Part shown: positions 8,696 to 16,830 of the stretch, one piece after another
Position numbering within the stretch: position 1 is the stretch's first letter
Layout of the letters: each line of letters opens with the position of its first letter
Source of the DNA: an uncultured Ellagibacter sp.
GTDB taxonomy: Bacteria > Actinomycetota > Coriobacteriia > Coriobacteriales > Eggerthellaceae
DNA length: 64,000 bases
NCBI RefSeq assembly: GCF_934643285.1
Contig: NZ_CAKUBT010000008.1
Location: forward strand, 19,429 to 83,428
Reading direction: 5' to 3'
The notes under the pieces: model-generated
Seen by the model: the letters and a program-made list of their open reading frames with translations, nothing else
What the model was told of the DNA's origin: nothing
Databases searched by the model: none
Position numbers and translations under genes: made by a program

Positions 8696-9839
8696 CGCGT
8701 TCGAGAACATATTCGGCCAACCGCGCGTGCGCGACTTCTTGCGCGCGAGCGTCCGCGGCGGGCACGTGAGCCAAGCGTATCTGTTCTGCGGCCCCGCCGG
8801 ATCGAACAAGACTGCAGCCGCATACGCGCTCGCCCAGGCGTACCTTTGCCCGAAGGGGGCAAAGGGTCCGCGCGGAGGTTTGTGCGGGGCGTGCGATGCC
8901 TGCTCGCGCATTGCCCGACGCAAGCATCCCGATGTGCGCTACTATGCGCCCGAGGGTGCGGGCGGCTATCTGGTCGAGCAGATTCGCGAGATTGTGTCGG
9001 ACGTCTCCTATGCTCCCATCCAGGCGAAGTCGAAGGTCTATATCCTCGACCGCGTGGACATGCTGGGCACCGCCGCGGCGAACGCCTTCCTAAAGACGCT
9101 CGAGGAGCCGCCTGCAAACGTGATGATCGTCCTTTTAGGCCGCACGCGCGAAAGCGTGCTCCCGACGATCGTCTCGCGCTGCCAGGTCGTTCCGTTCCGC
9201 CATATCCCTGCAACCGAGGCCGCGGGCATCATCCGCCAGAACACGGGCGCCTCAATCGAGACCGCGCGCATCGCCATCGAGGCGTGCTCGGGGTCGATCA
9301 CGCGCGCGTGCGAGTTTTTGAAGTCCAACGACAGCCTCGCCTTCCGGAGGGGCGTGGTCGATGCGATGTCACGGCTCGCCACTGCCGACGATTGGGATAT
9401 CATAGAGCTCGCTGCCGGTCTCGTGAGGGCTGCGAAGGCACCGCTCGACGATGTCCGCGCGGCGCTCGAGGCGGAGCTTTCCGAGAACGCCGATTTCCTG
9501 GCCAAGTCGGCGATCCGCCAGATCGAGGCGCGCAACAAGCGCCAGATCACGGCGAAGACCTCGCAGGCGCTCCATCAGGTTTTCTCGATTGCGAGCTCTT
9601 GGCTGCGCGATGTGATGGCAACCTGTGCCGGAACGCCTGAGTTCATCGTGAACGTCGACGTCAAGGCGCAGATCGAGATGGCCGCCGCGCGCACCGACGA
9701 GGCCCGAGCGGCCGCCGCGCTGGCCGCGCTGCGCGAAAGCGACGAGGCTATCTCGTATAATGTTTCCCCAGAAACGTGCATCGATGCGATGCTGTTTGAA
9801 GTGAGAGAGGTTCTGTATGGTTCGAGTCGCGCCCATTAG
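8688..9839 (+). CDS. holB: DNA polymerase III subunit delta'
   Basis: 383 residues of the AAA+ clamp-loader delta' family. N-terminal features are HVSQAYLFCGPAGSNKT (P-loop region), a four-cysteine zinc module (CPKG...CGACDAC), KVYILDRVDMLGTAAANAFLKTLEEPP and the SRC motif in TIVSRCQVVPFR. The GTG start at 8688 has GGGAAAGAGGGGG upstream and overlaps the tmk stop. Longer open sequence upstream lies inside tmk and is not credible coding. The tmk-holB-ricT order is common in Gram-positive bacteria. Confidence 0.92.
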   Translation: MADAFENIFGQPRVRDFLRASVRGGHVSQAYLFCGPAGSNKTAAAYALAQAYLCPKGAKGPRGGLCGACDACSRIARRKHPDVRYYAPEGAGGYLVEQIREIVSDVSYAPIQAKSKVYILDRVDMLGTAAANAFLKTLEEPPANVMIVLLGRTRESVLPTIVSRCQVVPFRHIPATEAAGIIRQNTGASIETARIAIEACSGSITRACEFLKSNDSLAFRRGVVDAMSRLATADDWDIIELAAGLVRAAKAPLDDVRAALEAELSENADFLAKSAIRQIEARNKRQITAKTSQALHQVFSIASSWLRDVMATCAGTPEFIVNVDVKAQIEMAAARTDEARAAAALAALRESDEAISYNVSPETCIDAMLFEVREVLYGSSRAH

Positions 9840-11268
9840 GCTCGCATTCAATCCGCGCACGCTGTGGTTCGACCCGCGTGATCTGGATATTCATAACGGC
9901 GACGACGTGGTGGTGCTCACCGCGCGCGGCGTCGAGTTCGGCCATGCCGCAGGCGACGTCTTCGAGATTGACGAAGACCAGGTGAAGAAGCTGAAATCGC
10001 CGCTCAAGCCCGTGAAGCGCATCGCCACGCCCGAGGACGTGGAACGCGCCGCCGAGATGGAGCGGCTCGGTCGCGAGGCGCTGCCCATCTTCAAGGAGAT
10101 GGCCGCCGAGGCGAACGAGGACATGCATCCGGTGTCGGTGGAATACCTGCTCGAGGGCGACAAGGCGGTCTTCTACTTCGAGGCGGAGGAGCGCGTCGAC
10201 TTCCGCGAGCTCGTGCGCAAGCTCGCCTCGCGCTTCCATGTGCGCGTCGACATGCGCCAAATCGGCGTGCGCGACGAGGCGCGCATGGTCGGTGGTCTCG
10301 GCCACTGCGGCCAGGAGCTGTGCTGTGCCCGCTTGGGCGGCGAGTTCTGCCCTGTGTCCATTCGCATGGCCAAGGAGCAGGATCTCTCGCTCAACCCGCA
10401 GAAGATTTCCGGCGTGTGCGGGCGCCTCATGTGCTGTTTGCGCTACGAGTTCGACGCGTACAAGGACTTCAAGAGCCGCGCCCCCAAGCAGAACGCCACG
10501 GTGAAAACGCCTGATGGCCCGGCGAAGGTTGTCGACCTGGACGTGCCGCGCGAGGTCGTCTCGGTGCGCCTTGAGGGCGAGAAGCCCGTTCGCGTGCCGC
10601 TTTCCGCCTTCGATGCGCCCGAGGAGGGAACGCGCCCGAACACGATCGGGCAGGAGGCGTGGGACGAGGCGAACGCTCCCGAGGAGCCGGAGTTCACCTC
10701 CAACACGCTCTTCTCGACCGACCAGTTCACCGGCAGGGACAAGCTTGCGGAAGCGGGCAGCGTGCGCCGCACGGGTTCCTCGAAGCGCTCGCGCAAGGGC
10801 GCTGCTGAAGAGCGCCCGGCCGAAGAGCCGCATCGCGGGCGCCGTCGTCGGTCGACGAAGGTCTCCGCGGAAAGCGATCGCTCAGCCAAGCAGGATTCCC
10901 GGGAGAAGAAGCAGGACAATCAGGCTTCTCGCGGGTCCTCTTCCAAGCGCAAGCCGCGTCGGCGCCCCGATCAGAAGGCGGGCGAGAGCAAGCAGGGCAA
11001 ACAGTCTTCGGAGCGCTCGGCCAAGCATCAGAAGCCGCAGCGCGCCAAAGAGGAGGGGAAAGGCCAGCAGAAGTCGGGTCCCCGCCCTGGCCAGAAGTCC
11101 TCGGGTCTTCGCACGAAGCCTCAAAAGCAGGCATCGTCTTCGGGGTCGCGTCAGCAGGGAGAGGGCGGCCAGCGTTCTGCGCAGGGCGGCACTCCCTCGC
11201 AAAACGAGCATCGTCGCGCGCGCAGGCGCTCGCACAAGGCCGGCGGCAGCTCGCAAAACGAAGGCTAA
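9817..11268 (+). CDS. ricT: PSP1/RicT (YaaT)-family regulatory protein
   Basis: 483 residues. The first ~290 form a PSP1 C-terminal domain protein with the characteristic cysteines in GHCGQELCCARLGGEFCPVS and GVCGRLMCCLRYE. In Bacillus these belong to the RicT subunit of the Y-complex that binds Fe-S clusters and tunes RNase Y. Residues ~320-483 are a highly charged, Lys/Arg/Ser/Gln-rich, probably disordered tail suited to nucleic-acid contact (inference). It overlaps the end of holB by 23 nt. The family call is secure; the cellular role in this organism is inferred. Confidence 0.88.
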   Translation: MVRVAPIRLAFNPRTLWFDPRDLDIHNGDDVVVLTARGVEFGHAAGDVFEIDEDQVKKLKSPLKPVKRIATPEDVERAAEMERLGREALPIFKEMAAEANEDMHPVSVEYLLEGDKAVFYFEAEERVDFRELVRKLASRFHVRVDMRQIGVRDEARMVGGLGHCGQELCCARLGGEFCPVSIRMAKEQDLSLNPQKISGVCGRLMCCLRYEFDAYKDFKSRAPKQNATVKTPDGPAKVVDLDVPREVVSVRLEGEKPVRVPLSAFDAPEEGTRPNTIGQEAWDEANAPEEPEFTSNTLFSTDQFTGRDKLAEAGSVRRTGSSKRSRKGAAEERPAEEPHRGRRRRSTKVSAESDRSAKQDSREKKQDNQASRGSSSKRKPRRRPDQKAGESKQGKQSSERSAKHQKPQRAKEEGKGQQKSGPRPGQKSSGLRTKPQKQASSSGSRQQGEGGQRSAQGGTPSQNEHRRARRRSHKAGGSSQNEG

Positions 11269-11277
11269 GGAGAGCAA

Positions 11278-12732
11278 ATGCCCATCGACTACGCGCTTTT
11301 AACGGACTTGTACGAGATCACGATGGCTCAGGGCTATCGCGATTCCGGGCATGAGAACACCGAGGCATGTTTCCATATGTATTTCCGCGACACCCCGTTC
11401 AAAGGGGGCTATGCCATCGCATGCGGCATGGCGCAGCTTGCGGACATGGTGGACACTTACGCCTTCTCGGGCGAGGACATCGACTATCTCTCGAAGATTC
11501 CCGCTCCGGGCGGCGGCGCGCTGTTCGCCGCCGATTTCCTGGAATGGCTGCGCGACTTCAAGCTGACGGTCGATATCGATGCCGTGCCCGAGGGGCAGGT
11601 CGTGTTCCCGAACGAGCCCCTCGTGCGCGTCAAGGGCCCGATCATGCAGTGCCAGCTGCTCGAGGCGGCGCTTCTCAACTGCGTGAACTTCCAGACGCTC
11701 ATTGCGACCAAGGCCGCGCGTGTGTGCCTTGCGGCGCAGGGTGCGCCCGTGGCCGAGTTCGGCTTGCGCCGTGCCCAGGGCGCGGGCGGCGGCCTGTGGG
11801 CGTCACGCGCGAGCATCGTGGGCGGCTGCGCATCGACTTCGAACGTGCTCGCGGGCAAGATGTTCGATCTCCCCGTGTCGGGCACGCACGCCCACTCGTG
11901 GGTCATGGCGTTTCCCTCCGAGCTCGAGGCGTTCCGCGCCTACGCGGAGGCGTTCCCCAAAAACTGCACGTTGCTCGTGGACACCTACAACGTCGAGCAG
12001 GGCGTCGACAACGCGATCACCGTCGGCCTTGAGATGCGCGAGCGCGGCGAGAGGCTTTCGGGCATCCGCATCGACTCGGGCGACTTGGCATGGCTTGCGA
12101 AGCTGGCGCGCCGCAAACTCGACGCGGCGGGCTTGACCGACTGCGGCATCGTGCTTTCCAACGATCTCGACGAGTACACGATTCAGTCGATTCTCGAAGA
12201 GGGTGCCCAGGTGAGCGCCTGGGGCGTGGGCACGAAGCTCGCCTGCGCCTACGATCAGCCCACGCTCGGCGGCGTCTACAAGCTTTCCGCGACGCGCAAG
12301 CCGGGCGGCGAGTGGGTCGATCACCTGAAGATCTCCGAGTCGGCTAAAAAACTTACGTTCCCTGGCGTTCTCGATGTGCGCCGCTACTACCACGAGGACG
12401 GCTACATCGCAGGCGACATGGTGTTCGACACCAACGCCGGTGTGCAGGAGTGCGAGACGATCGTCGATCCGCTCGACTCGCTGCGCCGCAAGCGCCTGGG
12501 AGGTAAGCGCTTCGAGACGCTGCTCGTGCCGCTCGCGCGCAACGGCAAGACGGTGCTCGCGCCTAAGTTCCGCGATGCGCTCGCCGCGAGGGAGCGCGCG
12601 AGGGCGGGGCTTGCCACGCTCGACGAGAGCCAAAAGCGCATGCTCAACCCGCATTCGTACCCGGTAGGACTCGAACACGGGTTGTTTGAGCACCGAAGCG
12701 ACCTGGTCGCGAAGTTGCGCGGCTTCGAGTAG
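11278..12732 (+). CDS. pncB: Nicotinate phosphoribosyltransferase
   Basis: 484 residues. It makes nicotinate mononucleotide from nicotinate and PRPP for NAD salvage. Family motifs: LLTDLYEITMAQGY at the N-terminus, FGLRRAQGAGGG, SGTHAHSWVMAF with the catalytic histidine region, DTYNVEQGV, and IRIDSGDLAWLAK. The C-terminus YPVGLEHGLFEHR is typical. The start ATG follows AAGGAGAGCAA, 9 nt after ricT. The gene sits in a co-directional run from the malic enzyme to degV. Confidence 0.93.
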   Translation: MPIDYALLTDLYEITMAQGYRDSGHENTEACFHMYFRDTPFKGGYAIACGMAQLADMVDTYAFSGEDIDYLSKIPAPGGGALFAADFLEWLRDFKLTVDIDAVPEGQVVFPNEPLVRVKGPIMQCQLLEAALLNCVNFQTLIATKAARVCLAAQGAPVAEFGLRRAQGAGGGLWASRASIVGGCASTSNVLAGKMFDLPVSGTHAHSWVMAFPSELEAFRAYAEAFPKNCTLLVDTYNVEQGVDNAITVGLEMRERGERLSGIRIDSGDLAWLAKLARRKLDAAGLTDCGIVLSNDLDEYTIQSILEEGAQVSAWGVGTKLACAYDQPTLGGVYKLSATRKPGGEWVDHLKISESAKKLTFPGVLDVRRYYHEDGYIAGDMVFDTNAGVQECETIVDPLDSLRRKRLGGKRFETLLVPLARNGKTVLAPKFRDALAARERARAGLATLDESQKRMLNPHSYPVGLEHGLFEHRSDLVAKLRGFE

Positions 12733-12792
12733 CGGGTGGAATCTGATACGCCGGCGCCTCGACGAGCGGCGCCGCATGAGATAGGAGAATGA

Positions 12793-13716
12793 ATGCCAGC
12801 CTGCAACCTGATTATCGATTCCTGTTGCGATCTGCCTTTCGAACTGGTCGATCGCGAAGGTATCGAGCTGATCGAGTTTCCCTACATCGCCGGTGACGGC
12901 GAGCATTCCGATGATATGTATCGCTCGCGTTCCGCGCAGGACTTCTTTGATTCGATGCGCAACGGCGACGAGCCCTCGACGGCCCAGGTTCCGATCACGA
13001 TGTACCAAGACGTGTTCACCCGCGCGATCGAATCCGGCGTCCCGACGGTGTGCCTGAGCTTCTCAAGCGGCCTGTCCGGCAGCTACAACACCGCTATGAT
13101 CATCCGCGACCAGCTTGTGGCCGAGCATCCCGAAGCCGAGCTGTACGTGGTCGACACGCTGTTGGCATCGATTGCCGAAGGGTTCTTGGTCTATGAGGCC
13201 ATTCGCCAGCGTGACCGGGGGCTTACCGCCAAGGAGATGGTGGATTGGGCCGAGGAAGCGCGCTACTACATCGACGCCGAGTTCATGGTCGATGATCTTG
13301 AGGCGCTCCGCCGTGGTGGCCGCATCCCCGCCTCGGTTGCGCTCGCCGGATCGAAGCTCGACGTGAAGCCGCTGCTTAACATCGCGCTCGATGGCAAGCT
13401 TTCGCTCACCGGCGTCGCGCGCGGACGGAAAAAGGGCATCAAGCAGCTTGCGGAGTACTACGCAAAGCATGTCGCGGACGAAGGGGCAGCTCGCTTCGCC
13501 GTCATTGGCAACGCCGACTGCCCGAAGGATGCCGATCGCCTGAAAGAGGCGCTTTCGAAGATCGACGAGAACATCTTGTTTTTGGAGAGCAGCATCGGCC
13601 CGGTCATCGGGTCGCATGTGGGGCCGGGCATGCTGGCCGTGGTGTTTTGGGGCAAGGACCGCCGCGAGGAGCTTTCCGTGGCAGACCGCATCGCCCGTAA
13701 AGTGAAAGGCAATTAG
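12793..13716 (+). CDS. DegV family fatty-acid-binding protein
   Basis: 307 residues. DegV/FakB proteins bind a fatty acid and present it to the FakA kinase. Seen here: the N-terminal LIIDSCCDLPFELV strand-loop, the SFSSGLSGSYNTA ligand-binding motif near residue 95, LEALRRGGRIPASVA, and the C-terminal IGPVIGSHVGPGML. No fakA is in the window. The start ATG has GATAGGAGAATGA before it. The dehydrogenase-like gene starts 8 nt after its stop. Family assignment is firm; the exact lipid is unknown. Confidence 0.9.
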   Translation: MPACNLIIDSCCDLPFELVDREGIELIEFPYIAGDGEHSDDMYRSRSAQDFFDSMRNGDEPSTAQVPITMYQDVFTRAIESGVPTVCLSFSSGLSGSYNTAMIIRDQLVAEHPEAELYVVDTLLASIAEGFLVYEAIRQRDRGLTAKEMVDWAEEARYYIDAEFMVDDLEALRRGGRIPASVALAGSKLDVKPLLNIALDGKLSLTGVARGRKKGIKQLAEYYAKHVADEGAARFAVIGNADCPKDADRLKEALSKIDENILFLESSIGPVIGSHVGPGMLAVVFWGKDRREELSVADRIARKVKGN

Positions 13717-13724
13717 GGGGTCCC

Positions 13725-14684
13725 ATGCGTTATATCTTTTTCGGTGACGAGAACTTCCATGACGATATCGCCGTGCGCTTGGCGAACGCCGGTTTCGAGC
13801 GCTGCGCCGATATCGAGGAGGCAAGCGCCGTCATCACGTTCTGCACCTCGCAGTCGGCGCTCGAGGACGCGTACTTCGACGAAGGAGGGTTCGTCCAATC
13901 GGCGCATCCTGGTGCGGTGCTCATCGACTTCTCCGCATCGACGCCAGGTTTCGCGCGCGAACTCGGCGCGGTCGCCACGGTGAGCGACTTGGGGTTCGTC
14001 GAGGCGCCCATTGCTCTTGAGGACATGCTCGATCCGCGCCCCTTCGACGAGGAAAACCTCGTTTGCTACGTCGCTGGCGAAGAGGACGCTGTCGCCGCGG
14101 CGCAAGGGCTTCTCCATGCGGTCTGCGGTCGCGTGGTGGAATGCGGCGCTGCGGGAACGGCACAGCTCATGCGTGCTGTTCGCACTCTGCAGGAGGCGGC
14201 TGCCGTCGTCTCCGCAATCGAGGCGAACGCGCTGGTCCGTGCCGCGCACCGTGCCGCTTTGGGCAACGGCCTCTCCGATGTCGCGATTTCCGGCCTCTCC
14301 GAGCCCGCCGAGCGCATGCTCGAGGCGGTTCGCGAAAAGCGCTTCGAGGGCGCGTTCACGGCGGAGATGTTCCTCTCGGAGCTGCAGGCCGCGCTCGCAA
14401 GTGCCGACGATGCCGATTTGATCCTTCCGCAGGCGGAATCGACGATGCACCTCGTGGAGCTGCTCGAGGTGATCGGAGGCTCGTTCAAGTCGCCGGCAGC
14501 CTTGGCTTTGGTCTACGGTGAGGAAGCCGAGTGCGCTGAGAACGGCCTTGACTGGTCTCGTGCTGAGGAAGCATATGGTCAGGGTGCTGACGATGGCGAC
14601 GACTACGGCTACGATGACGAGGAAGACGATTGCGGCTGCGGTCATCATCACGACCACGGCGGATTCGGGTACTCGGCGAACTAG
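13725..14684 (+). CDS. Degenerate beta-hydroxyacid dehydrogenase-like protein with Cys/His/Asp tail
   Basis: 319 residues that follow the 3-hydroxyisobutyrate/6-phosphogluconate dehydrogenase layout: Rossmann-like half, GFVEAPIALED in place of the usual APVSGG strand, then a helical half. The usual GxGxxG is replaced by FFGDENFHDD. The region that normally holds the catalytic lysine (GxxxxxKxxNN) reads GAAGTAQLMRAVRTLQ, with no lysine. The last ~40 residues are acidic and end DEEDDCGCGHHHDHGG, a likely metal-binding tail. The enzyme activity is therefore doubtful. It follows degV by 8 nt and is probably in the same operon. Function unknown. Confidence 0.7.
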   Translation: MRYIFFGDENFHDDIAVRLANAGFERCADIEEASAVITFCTSQSALEDAYFDEGGFVQSAHPGAVLIDFSASTPGFARELGAVATVSDLGFVEAPIALEDMLDPRPFDEENLVCYVAGEEDAVAAAQGLLHAVCGRVVECGAAGTAQLMRAVRTLQEAAAVVSAIEANALVRAAHRAALGNGLSDVAISGLSEPAERMLEAVREKRFEGAFTAEMFLSELQAALASADDADLILPQAESTMHLVELLEVIGGSFKSPAALALVYGEEAECAENGLDWSRAEEAYGQGADDGDDYGYDDEEDDCGCGHHHDHGGFGYSAN

Positions 14685-14813
14685 TTTGACCTGTCCGCTC
14701 GGGAGCATGCGGCGGCGTCTGCTCTCGAGCTGCTGATATTGGCTTGGCCCCTATGCGCTTCACGGCTAATTCGGCGGGTCGGGAGCTCGGCGGGATAAAC
14801 GTTAGGCTTGTCC

Positions 14814-14903
14814 GCCTGCGAGCACTCGCGCCACCTCCGTGCTCAGACAGTCCTCGCTGCGCTGCGGAACTGCGCGCGGAGGCGCCGCCGAATACTCGCA
14901 GGC
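14814..14903 (+). repeat. Dispersed palindromic element, copy B
   Basis: A 90-bp imperfect palindrome. The left arm has CCTCCGTGCTCAGACAGTCC and the right arm has GCTGCGGAACTGCGCGCGGA. The outer stems (GCCTGCGAG ... CTCGCAGGC) pair perfectly and are unique to this copy. The centre lacks the extra hairpin found in copies C and F. It lies in the 383-nt gene-free stretch between the dehydrogenase-like gene and the radical SAM gene. Confidence 0.7.
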
Positions 14904-14939
14904 TACATATTGCGGCTTGACTCGATGGACGGAATAGCA

Positions 14940-15056
14940 GTTTCGACGAGCCGAGAATTGCCTCCGCGCGCAGTTCCGCACGACGCGAACAGTCCAGTGG
15001 ACTGTTCGCCAAAGCAGGACTGTTTGAGCACGGAGGTAATCTCGGCTTGTCGAAAC
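14940..15056 (-). repeat. Dispersed palindromic element, copy C (full length)
   Basis: A 117-bp imperfect palindrome centred on AACAGTCCAGTGGACTGTT. Outer arms GTTTCGACGAGCCGAG (14940) and CTCGGCTTGTCGAAAC (ending 15056) pair with one mismatch. Inner half-motifs are GCGCAGTTCCGC on the left and AGGACTGTTTGAGCACGG on the right, the reverse orientation of copy B, so B and C together also form a larger inverted pair. It ends 11 nt before the radical SAM start codon and could form a large hairpin in that leader. Confidence 0.7.
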
Positions 15057-15067
15057 GACGGGAATGA

Positions 15068-16036
15068 ATGATGCTTCAAAGCGAAATCGACATATCTTCT
15101 TGCGACCTTTGCCCTCGCGTGTGCGGTGTTGACCGCAGCGCGGGGGCTCGTGGTGTTTGCGGGGCCGATGGGCGCCTACGTATCGCCCGCGCTGCGCTGC
15201 ATTTCTGGGAAGAGCCGCCGATCAGCGGCACGCACGGGTCGGGCACGGTGTTCTTCTCGTGGTGCCCGCTTCGCTGCGTGTACTGCCAAAACGCCGTTAT
15301 TGCCGACGGCGAGGCGGGGGCTGAGATATCGATTGAGCGTCTGGCGCAGATTTATTCCGAGCTTCAGGCGAAGGGCGCGCTGAATATCAATCTTGTGACG
15401 CCGACCCATTACGCGCCGCATGCGCGAGCAGCGCTCGATTTGGCGCGGGGGCAGGGGATGGACCTCCCCGTCGTTTGGAACACCTCGGGATACGAGACGG
15501 TTCGCGCCGTTCGTGAAAACCGAGGTTATGCGGATGTGTATCTTGCCGATTTCAAATACGCCTCCTCCGAGCTTGCCGCGCGATACTCAAAGGCTCCTGA
15601 TTATCCTCAGGTCGCCCTCGATGCTCTTTCTGCTATGGTCGATGAGCTGGGCGACCCTTGCTTTGACGAGTACGAGGGTGACGAGCGTATAACGCGCGGG
15701 GTGGTAGTGCGCCATCTGATGCTGCCCGGTGCGCTCGAGGACTCGAAACGTGTGGTTCAAACGGTGTGGAAGCATTTCGGCAGTTCGGTTCTGCTCTCGC
15801 TTATGAACCAGTACACTCCCGTTTTGGCGGACAGTGCCAACTCGGGCGACGCCTGGGCCTGCCGCGAGCTTGAGCGCTGCCCTGAGCTTGCCCGTCGCGT
15901 TCCCGATGAGGACTATGAGCGGCTGCTCGATTTTGCCGACTCGCTCGGAATCGAGGATTATTTCTGGCAGGAGGGCGGTGCTGCCGAGGAGAGCTTCATC
16001 CCCGCCTTCGACCTTGAGGGCGTATTGAGCGAGTAG
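15068..16036 (+). CDS. Radical SAM protein, PflA-like
   Basis: 322 residues of the PflA-like radical SAM family (COG1313 type). The cluster motif is SWCPLRCVYCQN (CxxxCxxC) near residue 78. An N-terminal cysteine set (CDLCPRVCGVDR...GVCG) is typical of this subgroup. The substrate is unknown; no glycyl-radical enzyme is adjacent. Two tandem ATG codons (15068, 15071) could start it, with a weak GACGGGA upstream. Its 3' end overlaps the convergent DUF4130 gene by 79 nt. The palindromic copies B and C lie directly upstream. Confidence 0.85.
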   Translation: MMLQSEIDISSCDLCPRVCGVDRSAGARGVCGADGRLRIARAALHFWEEPPISGTHGSGTVFFSWCPLRCVYCQNAVIADGEAGAEISIERLAQIYSELQAKGALNINLVTPTHYAPHARAALDLARGQGMDLPVVWNTSGYETVRAVRENRGYADVYLADFKYASSELAARYSKAPDYPQVALDALSAMVDELGDPCFDEYEGDERITRGVVVRHLMLPGALEDSKRVVQTVWKHFGSSVLLSLMNQYTPVLADSANSGDAWACRELERCPELARRVPDEDYERLLDFADSLGIEDYFWQEGGAAEESFIPAFDLEGVLSE

Positions 16037-16830
16037 GCTCCTGTCGATGCGTCGCCGCGCTCGTCCATTTCAGGCATATGCTTCCAGAATCGTTTCGGCA
16101 TGAATTGCCGGCGGAGCTCGGGGTGGTAGCGCGCATCGACGGAGACGGCGTCGTAGAACCGCTTCCACGCTTGCTGCATCATCTCTTCGTCACCTGCTTT
16201 TTCAGGGAGATTGACTTCGTCGGCTTGAACGAGCTGCCACCCCGATCCGTCGTAGATTCCCGCTATGCGGTGCGCTTCGTCGTAAATCATGAAGGGGGCG
16301 TCGTTGAAGCGCGCCGAGAACCAGCCCATAAGCAGCGGTACGACCGATGCCTTCGGGGAGCAGCGGGCGAACCATACGTTGCCCTCAAGGCGTTCGAAGC
16401 GCAGAAATTGCTGCAGGTAATGCCGCTCATTCATTACCGATCGGTCGAGTGCGACAAGCGGGGCGACGGCCGGGTGTGCGATTTCTCCGATCGCCGCTTG
16501 TCGTACATCGGCCCTCATAGCGTAGCGAATGAACCGATAGACGACGGTGCCTGCTTGGGCGTCATCTGAAAGCGATGCGTGCAGCACGGCGTTGAATCCT
16601 GCTTTCCCCGTTGTGCGCACCAGCCCGCGTTTGACGCGTTCGGCGAGCTTGGCGTCGGACTCTATCGTGCGCACGCTTTGCCCAAGACGCGGTTGAAACG
16701 AAGATTCCCGTGCGATATCCTCAGGGTCCTCATGGTTCGCGTAGGCTTGGAACACCGCGGTGAACAGCCCCTCAGGCGTTCCGTCGTAGACATAGGCGAC
16801 GTGGGAGAGCGGCTCTTCTGCGGCGATCAT
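15958..16830 (-). CDS. DUF4130/TIGR03915-type putative DNA-repair protein
   Basis: 290 residues matching the TIGR03915 family, which is known to be genetically paired with a radical SAM DNA modification/repair protein. Characteristic segments are YVYDGTPEGLFTAVFQAY at the N-terminus and DRSVMNERHYLQQFLRFE in the middle. The start ATG at 16830 overlaps the stop of the upstream radical SAM gene as ATGA, so translation is coupled. No uracil-DNA glycosylase domain is fused here, unlike in some relatives. Its 3' end overlaps the neighbour gene tail-to-tail by 79 nt. Confidence 0.82.
   Translation of the reverse strand: MIAAEEPLSHVAYVYDGTPEGLFTAVFQAYANHEDPEDIARESSFQPRLGQSVRTIESDAKLAERVKRGLVRTTGKAGFNAVLHASLSDDAQAGTVVYRFIRYAMRADVRQAAIGEIAHPAVAPLVALDRSVMNERHYLQQFLRFERLEGNVWFARCSPKASVVPLLMGWFSARFNDAPFMIYDEAHRIAGIYDGSGWQLVQADEVNLPEKAGDEEMMQQAWKRFYDAVSVDARYHPELRRQFMPKRFWKHMPEMDERGDASTGAYSLNTPSRSKAGMKLSSAAPPSCQK

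Noticed and set aside
12674..12700. TTGTTTGAGCACCGAAG in pncB resembles the half-motif of the palindromic family
   Set aside because: It encodes the family-typical C-terminus (GLEHGLFEHR), has no partner arm or outer stem, and is probably coincidence.
12752..12774. CGGCGCC/GGCGCCG hairpin between pncB and degV
   Set aside because: No T-run, short stem, common in GC-rich DNA; not enough to call a terminator.
14808..15071. An open frame through palindromic copies B and C that could extend or precede the radical SAM gene
   Set aside because: The sequence is explained by the two inverted-repeat elements; the translation has no protein character.
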